Positions 46,494 through 58,344 are shown, counted from the stretch's first letter. The stretch is 64,000 nt of DNA from Bidens hawaiensis (GCA_021521415.1 JAIQDT010000670.1:496001-560000); one strand, 5' to 3'. The notes: generated by a model not told the origin, from the sequence alone. A program made the numbers and translations.

Positions 46494-49400
46494 TCAAGCT
46501 TCAGGGCCACTCCCTCCAAACCCACTTGTACCCGCACCATCAGTTGGCTGTGGCGGTTCAAGGAAGGTCTTGAGAATGGTTAGCCCATCATCAGCAGCAG
46601 CAACTTCGTTCACCTTCTCCACCACCGGGTGCGGGAAGGCGGCATACTGGTTCACTGCTTGGTCATACGCAGCTTCAGTATCCACATCATATAAAGGGAA
46701 GTTGGAAGGCGGGATGCCCTTCTCAACGAACCCTAGACCAAGCAGGAAGCCAGCCTTTTCCCCATCCTCATGAGAAGCGTTGAGGGCTGCGCTCATGGCA
46801 TCGTCATATGATGTGTCCGTGAAGACCCGATGCACAACCTACAAAACAAAAATACAAGTATCAAAACCTTTTCTAAGTACAAAGAAAAGCGTAAAGACAT
46901 TATGAAGCTAAGCTTACCTGCGACAACGCTTCTCGTAGAAGCCATTCCTTGGTAACCAGAGCCTCCTGGAGGGCAGCTTGAGCTTGGTTACGGGCGCGTT
47001 CGGCTTCACTTTTGTTAAGGTTGGCAAGCAACACTTCCTTAGCAGCAGCCTCTTCAACGCCCTTTAGCTTACGCTCAGTATGGTCAAGCATACCCCTCTG
47101 GTCCAAGATTTCTTGAAGCTTCTTGGCGTCTTCCATAGCCAAAGCATCATGAGCCTGCTGAAGCCTCTCTAGTTTGGCTTTGAGCTCCTCATTTTCGGCG
47201 CGCAGAGGTTCAGCAACGGCTTCAGCCTTGGTTGCCCTCTCAGTCGCGTTTCGCGCAGTTTCCTTAGCCAACCGAAGCTGTTCGTTAACAGCTTGGGCAG
47301 CCTTGGAACGGGCCTCGAGCCGGGCCTGCACTTCAACCTCGAGGGCCTTGAAGGCCTTCTCCTTCTCCGCAGCAACAGCGGAGAGTCTCCTGTTCTCCTC
47401 CCGGATAGCCCGCGCCTGAGCTACTTCTTGGATACGAGCCGTCTTTAACTTGTCGTTTTCACGACAAAGCAGCTCGACGCGCGGCTGCATCCGGGCAAGG
47501 AGAATTCGAAGCTCGTTTGTCAGCCTACCCTCCTGGTAGCTTGACATAGCTTCTCCCAGTGCACCACTGTGGGCGGCGTGGCGCGCCCACTCGACGCAGT
47601 CCACAGCCGTCTGAAGGGTGGTTCCCCGGCGGATGTTCCACCGCGGAACAAACACCTCATTCGAATCCGACACTGCAAAAACAAAAAGCAGTTAGGAAAA
47701 GATAAAAAAAAAAAAACATAACAGGCCAAAATAACCCTACGCACCTGTAGGGTCGACGACAGGCCTGTAGCCGCCAAACCCATCACCCGAACCTAACGGA
47801 TATCCATCCAAGAGGTCAGGCGGATGGGAAGGAGGCAGAGATTGGCTAGACGCCCCAACCCCAAACATACCTGCTGAACCGGCCGGGGGCGAGGTGGTCG
47901 CCGGTGCCGGAGGCGCGGTTGAAGCCGCCGTCGTAGGAACCAACGGAGGTGAACTCACAACCGTGGTCGCCGCTGCGGAAGAGCCCGCAGAAAAACTCAC
48001 CGCCGGCTCAGTGAAGGAATCAGTGAATATGGCACTGACAGCCGGCGGAGACGACGTCACAGTTGGAACAGTTGCCTCAACCGAGTGAGCAACTGAACTA
48101 ACACTTGAAGCAGGCGCAGCCGCCTGGGTCATCGCCTCGGGTAGGTTGACCAAACCTACCGTCATGGGTCCAGAAGTGCTCCTTTCCGCTCCACCCTGGA
48201 ATGCGGTTGCATCCACGCCTGCATGAAGACAACATATTTAAATATAATGGCGGAAAGATATGAAGTTAAAGTTAAAGTTTACACTTACGAGTCCTCTTGA
48301 GCTTAAAGGTGCGAATAGGCGGGGACGAACCCGATGGAGCCGGCCTCTTCACGCCGGTCACCGTCGTTGTACTAGGCTGCCCGGAGGTGACAGCTGTCTC
48401 AACCTCCGGAACAGTGGTCTCATCACCACCAGGGTTCCCCGCCCCCTCTTCACTCTCGGTCTCCGACTCTGACCGATTCCCCTGATCGGCAGTGGAGGCA
48501 ACCTTCGCCTTGCCCTTCCCGCCAGCAGCCTTCTTCTTCCGCGTGAAGAAAGGACCATCTGCGGATTCCTCATCAGAAGATGACAAAATTAGAGGAATTC
48601 CAGCAGAGGTTTGAGCATTGACAGGGCGAGGGTTAAATAACTCCTTACCTGGCCGCGTGGCGCTCAGAATCGGGTGGCCCGGCGGGTAGACCTCCACAAA
48701 CCGATCCGCCGTTTGCTCCAAGATGGGCAACTCGTTCTCATCAAGAGCACGGGTACCCATCCGAGCGGGACCACCAGCTTCCCGCGGATGCAGGAGCGAT
48801 TGTAGGTCGTTTCCCTCTGAAAACAAAAGAAAAACAGTTAGAAGAAAACTTTAAATCAGCAAAGATGATGAAGCATACCGTAAAGGATAGAGTTCAAACC
48901 GTATTCGAGGACGATGGGAACATGTGACGTCTCCGCCCCAGCATCTTTCCACACCCGGCTCATCCCGAGCATCACCATCCCGGACTCCGCAAAGCGGTAA
49001 ACCGGAGACTGGACCCGGGAAATCTTGGTGAACCATTCCGCCTCCTCGTAGTTGAAGGCGTGAAGGTTCGGGAGAGCTCTCCCGTTCTTGAACGTCATCG
49101 CTATGGGGACGACGCGAGCGGAGATATAGAAGAACTCCCGCTTCCAAGACCGAAGACTGCGCTCGGTAGCGCAGATCTTCAAACCCTTGATCCGAGTGAC
49201 CAAGGTATACCACCCCTGGATGCACCTCCAGGAATAGAAGGTCATCAGGCGGTCGACATGGGACTCCACGCCCAGAATGAGGCACACCCATTCAAAATGG
49301 CGAATCTTGGCGATCGCCATTGGGTGTACCTCCGTCAGATGTACACCGTGTCTCTCCAGAACACGGTACACAAACTTCGTCAATGGGAACCTGAGATTCC

Positions 49401-49656
49401 CATACACGAAGAAGGCGACATACACCCCTATCTTGCCCTTGGGGGCATCGTACACCGTCTGATGAGGCTTAGGAAACTCAGGCTCGAAAGGCTCGAGCAT
49501 GAACTTCCTAACAATGTACTGGTACAGATCGACGGTAAGAGCACACTGGCACTCACCAGCAGTACTCTTATCGTCCTTATCAGAAGTATACGACGGATTC
49601 TCGGCATACACGTCAGACTCCTCGGCGGTAGCCTCAAGATCATGAACAGAAGACAT
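46494..49656 (-). CDS. Five-exon antisense gene of element 2 (putative gypsy-type transposon domain protein)
   Basis: Exons 49656-48879, 48816-48289, 48218-47745, 47672-46918 and 46838-46494 join in one frame of 959 residues; introns are 62-79 bp with GT...AG ends at the same places as in element 1. Exon 1 carries the PF04195-type domain (KIGVYVAFFVYGNLRFPLTK, HFEWVCLILGVE); exons 2-3 are Ser/Thr/Pro/Ala-rich; exon 4 is a long coiled coil (VELLCRENDKLK onward, with many Ala/Glu/Lys heptads); exon 5 is a short acidic end. Net exon length differences from element 1 are +6, +6, -15, +6 and +3 bases, all multiples of three, while introns differ by -3, 0, -19 and +2. That pattern suggests selection on the protein. 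Likely nuclear or particle role unknown. Confidence 0.82.
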
Positions 49657-49779
49657 GTTTTGGATGTAAAGAAGAACGATTTCAGGAGAATGCTAGACAG
49701 AAAAGTTAGAGTATTCGCCGGAAATCGTTTAGAAGAAGAGAGAGGTGAAACTGTGAGTTGAGATGCATCCTCTCCTCCC

Positions 49780-49787
49780 TTTATATA
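49780..49787 (-). promoter_or_regulatory. TATA box of the antisense gene, element 2
   Basis: TATATAAA on the minus strand, 124 bases before the ATG at 49656, followed by a GGGAGGAGAGGATG purine stretch as in element 1. Confidence 0.55.
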
Positions 49788-50129
49788 CTCATCGCAATAA
49801 ATGCGATGAATTTAATGCGGAAGAGAGAGGAAAACGCTGGTGCAATGAAACTATGACACGTGGAAAAAGCAACCTGCCAACAGCTGTTGACAAAACGCGC
49901 GCCGCAAACTTCGCGGCCACGCGCCCGAAAACTCGCGCCCACGCGCCTGAAAAAGCGTCTGGAATGACCATATACTGTCACGTCGCCATAACTTCCTGCA
50001 CGTCCTGACACTGTCAGAAGAAACCGTCTGACGACGTTTCAACAGTTTGGACTGTTCTTATCCTTTCACCAACTCTTCGAATTTCAAAAAGATTCAAAAA
50101 GATTCAAAAGTAAGCGGGACTATACCCCT

Positions 50130-50425
50130 TACCTTGGCAACCAAGTAACTATAAGACGGGTGCGGGTACAGTGTCAAGGCAAAACCCTTCACATACTTAG
50201 CACCCGCAGGGAATTGAAGCCAAGAATACCTCGGCAAACAAGTAACTATAAGACGGGTGCGGGTACAGTGTCAAGGCAAAACCCTTCACATACTTAGCAC
50301 CCGTAGGGAATTGAAGCCAGGAATACCTTGGAAGTAAAGTAACTATAAGACGAGTGCGGGTACAGTGTCAAGGCGAAACCCTTCACATACCTAGCACTCA
50401 GCAGGGAATTGAAACCAAGAAGGAT
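50130..50425. repeat. About 97-bp tandem repeats upstream of the antisense gene, element 2
   Basis: Three units, each with AAGTAACTATAAGACG, GTGCGGGTACAGTGTCAAGG, AACCCTTCACATAC and AGGGAATTGAA. AGTAACTATAAGA recurs at about 50143, 50241 and 50338. Same family as 1-215. Confidence 0.85.
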
Positions 50426-50808
50426 CTTCTGGGCCATGCTTGCGGAAACGGGAATAACATCCCCGCATAGCGGGAACGTCGAGAACTAGATTGTTTGAAG
50501 CTCCAAGATGGAATTGGTTGTTTAAACATAATTGATCACTATATTCAAAACAACCAAAACCTCATGGAGAATCTACACAAGTGGAACTCAGCGCTCCTGA
50601 CTTGCGAGGAGGTTACAGACCTACCCGCATCATACCCAAAGATCAAGCAGAAAAGTCGGGAATTTCTGCACGTGACATTAGGACTTCCGCGGGAATAATC
50701 CCCATGGAAAACCTTAAAACTAAACCCTTTTCAAAACCCTTTGCTTAAGTCCAAAAGTTCACCTCACTTATTAACAATTCATGAGAAGAACATTGGACTG
50801 GAGGGACT
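50426..50808. other. 3' internal region of element 2 with purine-rich tract
   Basis: Non-coding between the repeats and the 3' LTR. The last bases before the LTR (about 50784-50808) are purine-rich (GAGAAGAACATTGGACTGGA), where the plus-strand primer is expected. Confidence 0.5.
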
Positions 50809-51902
50809 TGAAGAGGTAGGTCCCAGCAGAGCCCAGTTGGACCCGCAAGACTCACCTCAAAGAGGGACGTCTGCGCAATTGAACCCGCAAGACTCACCTT
50901 CAACAGGGACGTCTGCGCAAAGGCTAAACTCGCAAGACTCACCTTGAAGAGGGACGTCTGCGCAGAAACCAACTGGATCTGCAGGACCCACCATGCTCAG
51001 AGACGTGACGTCCTTACGAACAGTACGCAAGCTGTTCCCGCAGGAAAAGCCTCCCAATGGTGAGGTACCCCGCCTGTTCCCGCAGCTGCGGATACAAGCC
51101 ATCAGGGAAGGCTACCTGCGCAGCAAGGCTACACGCACAAGGCACTTAACTCTTAAATAATTCAGTAATGTCACCTGAAGGAGTGAGCAAGCCGGGAACA
51201 CTCCCGCCCAAAGCCGGGAATACTCCCGCCCAAATGAGCCAGTCCGTACGCTACTGGAGGACCTTTTGTACTGTACCTGACGAGGTATGGACAAAAGGTC
51301 TGACCAAAGCAGCGACAGCTCACTGTGACAAAGGAATAGTACACAGCCGGCCTGGTCACTATCAGCCGCTGCCTACTCACCAACCCCTGTCACTATTAGC
51401 CGCTGCCTACTCACCAACCTGTTGTAGCACGTGCATAGCCTGCAGTTGGTGGAAAAGGAATAGTACACAGCCGGCCTGGTCCCTATCAGCCACTGCCTAC
51501 CCACCAACTGCCAGCATGGCATGTGCGTAGCCCACAGTTGGCAGAACAGGAATACTATTCAGCCGGCTGTACCTTCTTGGAAACCTACCTTCGGCTATAA
51601 ATACTCCAACACCTTGGAATGGTATGGACACATTACATTACCTTACATTATCTGATATCTCATTATCTTATCTTCTCTAGCAATTTCTTAATATACATTT
51701 ATATTCAAGAGCAATCTAGTCTGATTCTCACGCCGGAGGGTGGTCACAAGGAGGTACCCCCCCCTTCTCAGTGACGAGCTCACGGTGTCTGTTTTGCAGG
51801 TCATCAGAAGAACCATCTTTGCCGGACCTAACCCCTCGTGGGAAACATCTATTAACCCCCAGATTATCCGTAATCTGCCCGGGGTCAATTAGTGTTTCTT
51901 CA
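50809..51902 (+). repeat. 3' LTR of element 2 (1,094 bp)
   Basis: Starts TGAAGAGGTAGG and ends TTTCTTCA, same ends as the element 1 LTR. Positions about 50840-50965 hold three units of a roughly 42-bp repeat (GACGTCTGCGCA core with CGCAAGACTCACC). Positions about 51330-51570 hold direct repeats with TAGTACACAGCCGGCCTGGT. It carries a TATA box at 51596-51603. Confidence 0.9.
51596..51603 (+). promoter_or_regulatory. LTR promoter TATA box, element 2
   Basis: TATAAATA in the context CGGCTATAAATACTCC, also present in the LTR of element 1 in reverse. It fits the U3 promoter of a plant LTR element. Confidence 0.55.
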
Positions 51903-52516
51903 AACACCCATCCCTTGCACATTGGCGTTCGTCCGTTCCTCTCTCTTTCCTCCATCTATATGAGTGACGGAGTCATGAATTTTTTAATGGGATCACTAAT
52001 ATTCGGTATTTGAATGTGTCACTCTAGTATGGTTCACATGTTGTATGAAGGTGATTTTAGTCATGTACAAATGATTCTGACGGTGATTTGACCGCTTATT
52101 TTAGGTTTCGAATTTGTATTACTCAAAAAGTTAGAATATAATACTGGAATTGAAATAATTCAAGTTTATAATCATACTTGACAAACTAATTATTCAAACA
52201 TCATCTTTTGTTTTTTTGAACAAATAAATATTGTTGCACGTTTCCAATCCCGCCTGACCTGCTTGTTATGCCACCTCTGAAGTCATAAATATTTTTTTCA
52301 AAATAAACGAGGTTCATGTCGTTTATATCACCATCCGTCTTTCTTTTATTAGTGGTTCTACCATCATTTCTTCTGTAACAAGAAACAAACCTCACCTTGG
52401 CTTCTTTTCATGCCCTATAAAAAGGATTCACAATATGAAAATGTTACATGACAGATTAAAATAGGACCTAATATATCCCAACATATTTTAGCTAAATATT
52501 TCCTATTTAACTAGTG
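51903..52516. other. Between element 2 and CRK D
   Basis: AT-rich, probably holds the 3' untranslated region of the next CRK. No similarity to the region that should have followed CRK exon 1 of copy B (29867-31601) was noticed, so the element border is also a genomic discontinuity. Confidence 0.45.
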
Positions 52517-54007
52517 TTACCTCGGGTAAATATGACTCTGAGAAACTGTGGCAACTGAAATAGAATCATCGCCCTCGCCGTTATTCGGTAAGCTTTGTGT
52601 AATGGCATTAAGTTCCATGGTTAATTCGTTAATAAAAGGGGGGTTAGAAGGGGCGGGTAGCGAGTCCTCGTCGATTGCTAACATTTTTAGCGCTGCTGAC
52701 ATGGATGGTCTTAAAGATGGATCTTCTTGGGTGCACAGAAGTGCTACATGTACCACTTTAATGACATCTTTTTGGAAATTTATGTTGGGATAAATGTGCA
52801 TCATTAGATTCGGGTCGAATATTTCCTCCACTGTACCTTGCTTGAAATGCTTCCATGCCTGTCCATTCATAATGGAAATACATATATATAACCTGAATCA
52901 ATGCATTTTGATGTAAAAATAGTTTATGTTGTCAACTGATATCTTAAGTTTTTGGTAAAAAGGATTTGTGATTGTAACTTGAAAGTTTTCTAGAAACCAA
53001 AAGGAGTAATTATTGTGTGAAATGTATATACTTACGATAGACAGTAAGTTGTCAGTATATTCTGTGGTGCTTCTTAGGTTGTTATGCATTCCAGTGAAGA
53101 CCTCTAGAATTAGAATACCAAAGCTATAGACATCTGCCTTTTCGGTTAGTTGACCATGGGATAGGTATTCTGGAGCCATATACCCACTAGTATAATTAAA
53201 ACAATGATAAAGAAAAAAAATTAGTAGACTATATCAGTTAACATTTTTAATATTGAAAATGACTTGCATGAAAGGATGATTAACCAAGAAGATACTTACA
53301 GTGTTCCTGCAATTCCGGTGCTGATGTGGCTTTTGTCATTTTGAAAAGATCGTGCCAACCCAAAATCAGCTATTTTGGGACGAAACTTAAAGTCTAATAA
53401 GATATTAGCAGCTTTAATATCTCTGTGAACAATCCGGCGTTTGGTATTCTCATGAAGGTAAACCAGGCCTTCTGCTATGCCAATAATAATCTCAACTCTC
53501 TTCTCCCACCCTATTTCTCTTCCTAGTAATTCATCTGTACAATTTCATAATTGTTACATTTCAAATCATCATAATAATGATTTCATAGTCACTGGTTTGG
53601 GTCAAGCCCATTTAAATAGGTTGGTTTGATTTTGGATCGTCTCTAACATGTCAAATAGGTTAAATAACAAAAGGTTGCTTGGAGGAAAATGGGCCAAAAG
53701 AGTCAAATGGGTTAAAAAGTCATGTTGATCACAAAGTCAACATGCATAATCAACTACTTTTGAATTATTGACAGGTTGGTTACATAATCATATGGGTTCG
53801 GGTTCATACGGGTCCTTGTAGTTATGGGTTGGGTTGATCTCAAGCACTTCTTGCCCATTATTATTATATATACAAGGAAGAGTTGTAATGAAAATTCACT
53901 AGAGTTGTGAAAACCGGAGAAACTAATTCTTCACCATATGTTTTAAAACATATGGTGAAGAATTAGTTTCTCCGGTTTTCAAAACTCGAGTGAGCTTACA
54001 TTCTATA

Positions 54008-54059
<52 letters not shown>

Positions 54060-56325
54060 TATAAAATTACATTATTTATTAAAAAGGAAAAAAAACTATT
54101 GAATAAATAACCCAAATGAACCAAACTACAACTAAACGAAGCGAAATTGTATTAACAATTTTTAGAACGTACCAAAAATGAAGTAGTCAAGGCTTCTGTT
54201 GGGCAGATATTCATATATAAGAATAGTTTCGGGTCCTGAACAACTACATCCTAATAACCTAATCAGATTTGGATGCTCAACACTGCTAACTAGTTTAACT
54301 TCATTGTAGAAATCTGTTTCTTTGAATTTGTAGCTGATGAAAAGCCTCTTCACAGCTATTTCTCTTCCATCTGTAAGAACCCCCTGAAATAAATTTTGTT
54401 GTTCACGTTAATAATTTCCACCCGTTTAGTTATAATAAATTGGTTGATTAGTTTTATATGCTCTCTCATGGGCAACCACATGTAATTGTACCACAAAAAA
54501 AACAGCAAACATTTTGATAGTTTCCTCTAGCATAACAATTTCAAAGCTCTAAATAAGTTGATAAAAAATATATAGATTATTATGTATATAACTACAGTTC
54601 TTTCGTAAGCATATTTGAGCCTAAAATCAATCAAACCTTGTACACTGTCCCGAATCCTCCTTGTCCAATCTTATTAGAGTCATCCCATTGTTCCGTAGCT
54701 TTTTCAACAGTGGAGTATTTGAAGTACAAGCCACTGTCGTTAAGAATCTTTACTAGTTTGCGAGTATCATACGAACCTAGAAATTATAAGCAGTCAGTAG
54801 TTTGTTACATGGACCATGTTTTTTTTGTCCAAATGTGTAGTATACCTTTTCTTTTGTGTTGTATTTTCTTTACATATACGATAATCATCAAAGCAACCAT
54901 GATAACCACCGCAGTACTAACAACCGAAACGATGATTATTACTTTCCTCCCTGCCAATACCAATATCATTATCGCGTTAGGAATATTTTCTAGCCATTGT
55001 TTATGTTATTATGCTATTTCTTATCATTCTAAGCAGACGTTGTTTAAAATTTAGTGAAATTCTAGGCTGAACTGCTCAAACCAAACCGACTGGTTGAGTG
55101 AGTCGGAAAGTTTTACAAGTTTGACATCAACCATACCATTTTTTTACATCTTCAGTTTGCATCAACAATAAGAAGATTCATTATTAATATATACTGTTAA
55201 AAAATCAATTTTGCCTAAAGTTAGTAAAAAATAAAGTTTTTTTGGCATACTGTTTTAAATTTTTTAGGCGTGATGTTATAAGTTGACACCACGCCTATAA
55301 AATTAAAACATCATTTTTTACCTTCCTTTTTAGGTAACTTCACCCTATATAAAGGCGATATATGTTGGAATCCTCTCTCATATAGGGAAGAGATTAAATA
55401 AAAACCACTAAGATACATGCATACACGTTATTAGTTAGATGGTTCCAAGCTACAAACCGAACACAACCCAGCTAAGAGTTAAAACCTAACCATGTTTGTT
55501 AATTTTATTATGATATTAAGAGGTTTTTGTTTAACCTTATTTTATGTGGTTTGGTTTAGTATAATTAGGGTTACCTTTATTGCTTGATCTTCTTTTGACC
55601 GTTAGAGGATTGAGAAAATTGGTATCCGAATACCTCATGAAATATCCAGTGTTCAACACGCGACCCTCGGACCATGGTAAGCATTTCGTTATCAACACCG
55701 ATGCATTCTCCAAACACGCCCTACATGAACTCGGGCTCAAAGTGTTCCAACATTCCGCCAACACATAAACCGAGGCATTACTACCCGACACCACTTCTTC
55801 CCTAGCAAAATAATCACTGTTTCTTAATGCACTCGATATAGCATTGGCCACCGCTAGACTTGTTGACTCTTGAAACACCACATCCTTTGTTGTCGTATTC
55901 CCACAAATTGTAGTATCTTTCGGGCTCGTATACTCCTCGAAGAAGTTATAAAGTTGGAGCCGAAAAAAGCAACCGTCAAGATAACACTTCCCTCCACTAG
56001 GGTAACAACCGGGAACAGAAGTACGCAGTTGGGCATAGCATACGATGCAATCTTCTGAAGAGAGATCACCGTAGCATTCGGCTAGAGCATAGATTGTGTT
56101 AGTGCCAGTACCAAACACTGTTGTCACCTTATGTGAAGTTTGAATTTGGGTTGTAACTATATCCATCGTATGAACAAAATTTTGGAGGAATACCGCTTGA
56201 TCGGCGTCTAAGGTGTCATCACACTGCAATTTGATCATTGTGGGTCGAGCATCACCATTTGATTTAGATACTTGTATGATCAAAGCAATGATGAAAATTA
56301 TGGCTGTATGTGTTGATTTCTTCAT
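52517..56325 (-). CDS. Cysteine-rich receptor-like kinase (CRK) D, apparently intact
   Basis: Exons 56325-55575, 54950-54846, 54776-54637, 54383-54173, 53534-53300, 53186-53036 and 52858-52517 join in one frame of 644 residues. The product has a signal peptide, two DUF26 modules ([26 protein letters not shown]), a membrane segment, and a kinase with [23 protein letters not shown] and AGTLGYMAPEY. Exon 2 is three codons shorter than in copy A. In the second DUF26 module a Cys that both other CRKs have (GCFLRYS, GCFMRYS) is Tyr here (GYFMRYS), leaving its partner Cys unpaired. Intron 1 is 624 bp against 61 in copy A, so it gained sequence. A TATAAAA lies about 235 bases upstream of the ATG (minus strand, near 56560), a promoter candidate only. 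Confidence 0.87.
53895..53994. repeat. Long palindrome in intron 4 of CRK D
   Basis: Centred at 53944/53945 with no loop: GAAAACCGGAGAAACTAATT on the left is matched by AATTAGTTTCTCCGGTTTTC on the right. The arms are perfect for about 37 bases and continue imperfectly to about 50. It lies in an intron, just before a TA microsatellite. Confidence 0.9.
54009..54052. repeat. (TA)n microsatellite in intron 4 of CRK D
   Basis: More than twenty uninterrupted TA units starting after CTATACCA. Confidence 0.95.
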
Positions 56326-57260
56326 CTTCTAGTATACGAGACTTAGCCGAGACAACTGGAATAATACAAAACCAATTTTGAGCAGAGAACTGTAAACACC
56401 GTTTAATATATTTAGTGTTATGGGGATGTAATTTAGTTGGAAAAAAGAGTAGGGTGAACAGAGTCAGATAACAGTTTTATGTATTATAATTAAAGAAAAA
56501 AATACATATGCTATATGGTTCTCTATTTAGAACTGTACTGTATTGAATTGAATGGCTTTTTATAGTGACAAATATTTATTAAATATGATCATGAACAAAA
56601 CACGGCTCTATGCTAATCTTGCATTTGCATTGTTTGACTTTACTAACAATTGGGTTATTAATATTTGTGTGTGTTGGATAACAATAATTGCATGTACCAG
56701 GAAAACATGGGAATAGTATTTGCTAACATGTCCACTAGCATATTATGCTAGATACTATTTTTTTTTTCTGAACAGCTGGATTTTGTAAACCAACCACAAA
56801 ACAAGATCTAACAAGGGTTTAAAAAATTACAAAACAACCCATAATTCTTAAAAATGTCGAAAGGTATGGATATTTTAATTGATCAATAGCATATATTATT
56901 GGAAATATTAATGAGGTTGTTAGTTCTATTTTTGTTTTGATGTTAATAATAATATATATTTATTCTAATATAACCGTGTTTGTTTTGTATGATAGATTGG
57001 GCTGAGATCAGTCTGGGCTAAATATAAGTCAGTGATGTGCTGGAAGTTGGTATTGTGCTTGTGGGCTGGACTTAGACTCGTCAGTCGTCACGGGTGTATT
57101 AAAGTATTGAAAGTACATTAAGTAACTATGAAGGGCTTTAGTACAAAATCAAAGCAAAGTAGAAAACGAAGGAATGGATAGATATCTTAATATTGGAACA
57201 TAAATGCTATAGGTTCCAATGTAAATGTATTTTTACATTTACATATTGTTTTTACTTTTT
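56326..57260. other. Upstream region of CRK D
   Basis: AT-rich, about 0.9 kb. It should hold the CRK D promoter. No other gene seen. Confidence 0.5.
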
Positions 57261-57397
57261 GAGCCGGGGGTCTCTCTGGAAGCAGCCTCTCAATTCTCAC
57301 GGATAGAGGAAAGACTTGCCTACATCTCACCCTCTCCTGACCCTACCGATAGCGTGCTATGCGGTGAGATATACAGGGCTTGATTGATTGATTGATA
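57261..57397 (+). mobile_element. Au-like SINE, 3' part
   Basis: GGGGTCTCTCTGGAAGCAGCC, then CTACATCTCACCCTCTCC, then GGTGAGATATACAGGG and a TTGATTGATTGAT tail. This order (tctctcggaaacagcctctc ... accctcc ... gggattatactggg ... TTG repeats) is that of plant Au SINEs. The tRNA-like 5' half was not recognised, so it may be truncated or diverged. Confidence 0.55.
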
Positions 57398-57741
57398 CGA
57401 TTAAAGCAACAACCCCGACGAATCACACGAAGGCAATTAATAAAGTCAACGTATGCCGCCTAACCAAAACCACCAGATCCAACCATCTACCAACTCACGC
57501 CCCCCGTGTTTTCCGACAAGACAAAGCATGACCGACAAGAAGACGAGTATATGTGGGAGTGGCCGGGATTTTTTGGGTAGAAGTAAACTGGTTATTTTGA
57601 CCAAACTACTTGGACTAAAACTACAACTTACTCAAAACAAAACAGAACAAAATAAAATTTCTATCATGGTATCCCTTTTCACCAAGTTGGTGGATAGATA
57701 TTTGTGAAGCAAATCACGACTCATATATTTGTAATTTATGT
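57398..57741. other. Between SINE and copia element
   Basis: About 340 bp. An open frame of about 84 codons here starts at a Met but resembles nothing I know. Treated as non-coding. Confidence 0.4.
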
Positions 57742-57746
57742 AAAAG

Positions 57747-58315
57747 TGTTGGAAAATTTGTTACGTGTGCATTAGTAGGTTGTTATGACACAACAAATGC
57801 ACACTAATAGACATTGATGAATGAGATATCGATGTGTGATTGTGTGTATTTAAAAGAAAATACTATAGTGGTGTATCCCACATTGGTGGGATGAAAAACT
57901 TGTACCTTGTTTTCCCTCTATAAATAGAGATGTAAACTAAGTTGCAACACACACCAAACCTTACACACAACACAAGCATTGTTGTAAGGTTTTTCCAATT
58001 TCTTCTTCTTCTACATTTCTGGTTTCTTTTATTCGAACCTTTTTCAGGTTTACGGTTAACTCCGGCAGTACTACTGCTCCGGATGTTGTACCATGGGAAA
58101 CAACGAGTTCTCTTGGGAGACTCGAATATTGTTTTAAGGGCCCCGTGTTCAACACGATCCTCAGCCAAACCGTTTATATTTTTTTTTCGTATTGTATTTG
58201 GTTTATTTCTTTGATTTTGTATTGTATTTCAGATTCTTGTATTGTATTGTATGAGTAATAAAACTGTTTGTTAATTTTCTGTTTATTTACTCAATTCACG
58301 AATTTGGTTCCTACA
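57747..58315 (+). repeat. 5' LTR of the copia element
   Basis: TGTTGGAAAATTTG to TCGGTTCCTACA-type end. It has TATAAATA at 57919-57926 and AATAAA near 58257. Confidence 0.95.
57919..57926 (+). promoter_or_regulatory. TATA box in the copia 5' LTR
   Basis: TATAAATA in CCCTCTATAAATAGAGATG, repeated in the 3' LTR at 63558-63565. Confidence 0.6.
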
Positions 58316-58344
58316 ATCTTAAAACAATATTTTTAAAACCGTTT

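Larger units (their letters stand above)
43421..51902 (+). mobile_element. Non-autonomous Ty3/gypsy-type LTR element 2
   Basis: Order: truncated 5' LTR (43421-43659), primer site, intact gag, repeat-rich spacer, five-exon antisense gene, about 97-bp repeats, purine-rich tract, full 3' LTR (50809-51902). There is no protease, reverse transcriptase, RNase H or integrase anywhere in the 7.1-kb interior. The shared LTR part differs at about three positions in 239 bp, so the insertion is fairly young. The 5' LTR is cut, so the target duplication cannot be tested; the cut coincides with loss of CRK exon 1, suggesting deletion or recombination at this border. Confidence 0.9.

Noticed and set aside
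50130..50425. Regular repeats that could look like a CRISPR array
   Set aside because: The units are about 97 bp of continuous repeat without unique spacers, in a plant retroelement.
1..51902. Elements 1 and 2 as the two halves of one large inverted repeat
   Set aside because: They differ in indels, repeat numbers and LTR details throughout, so they are separate insertions of one family.
57453..57707. 84-residue frame between the SINE and the copia element
   Set aside because: No similarity recognised and no supporting signals.
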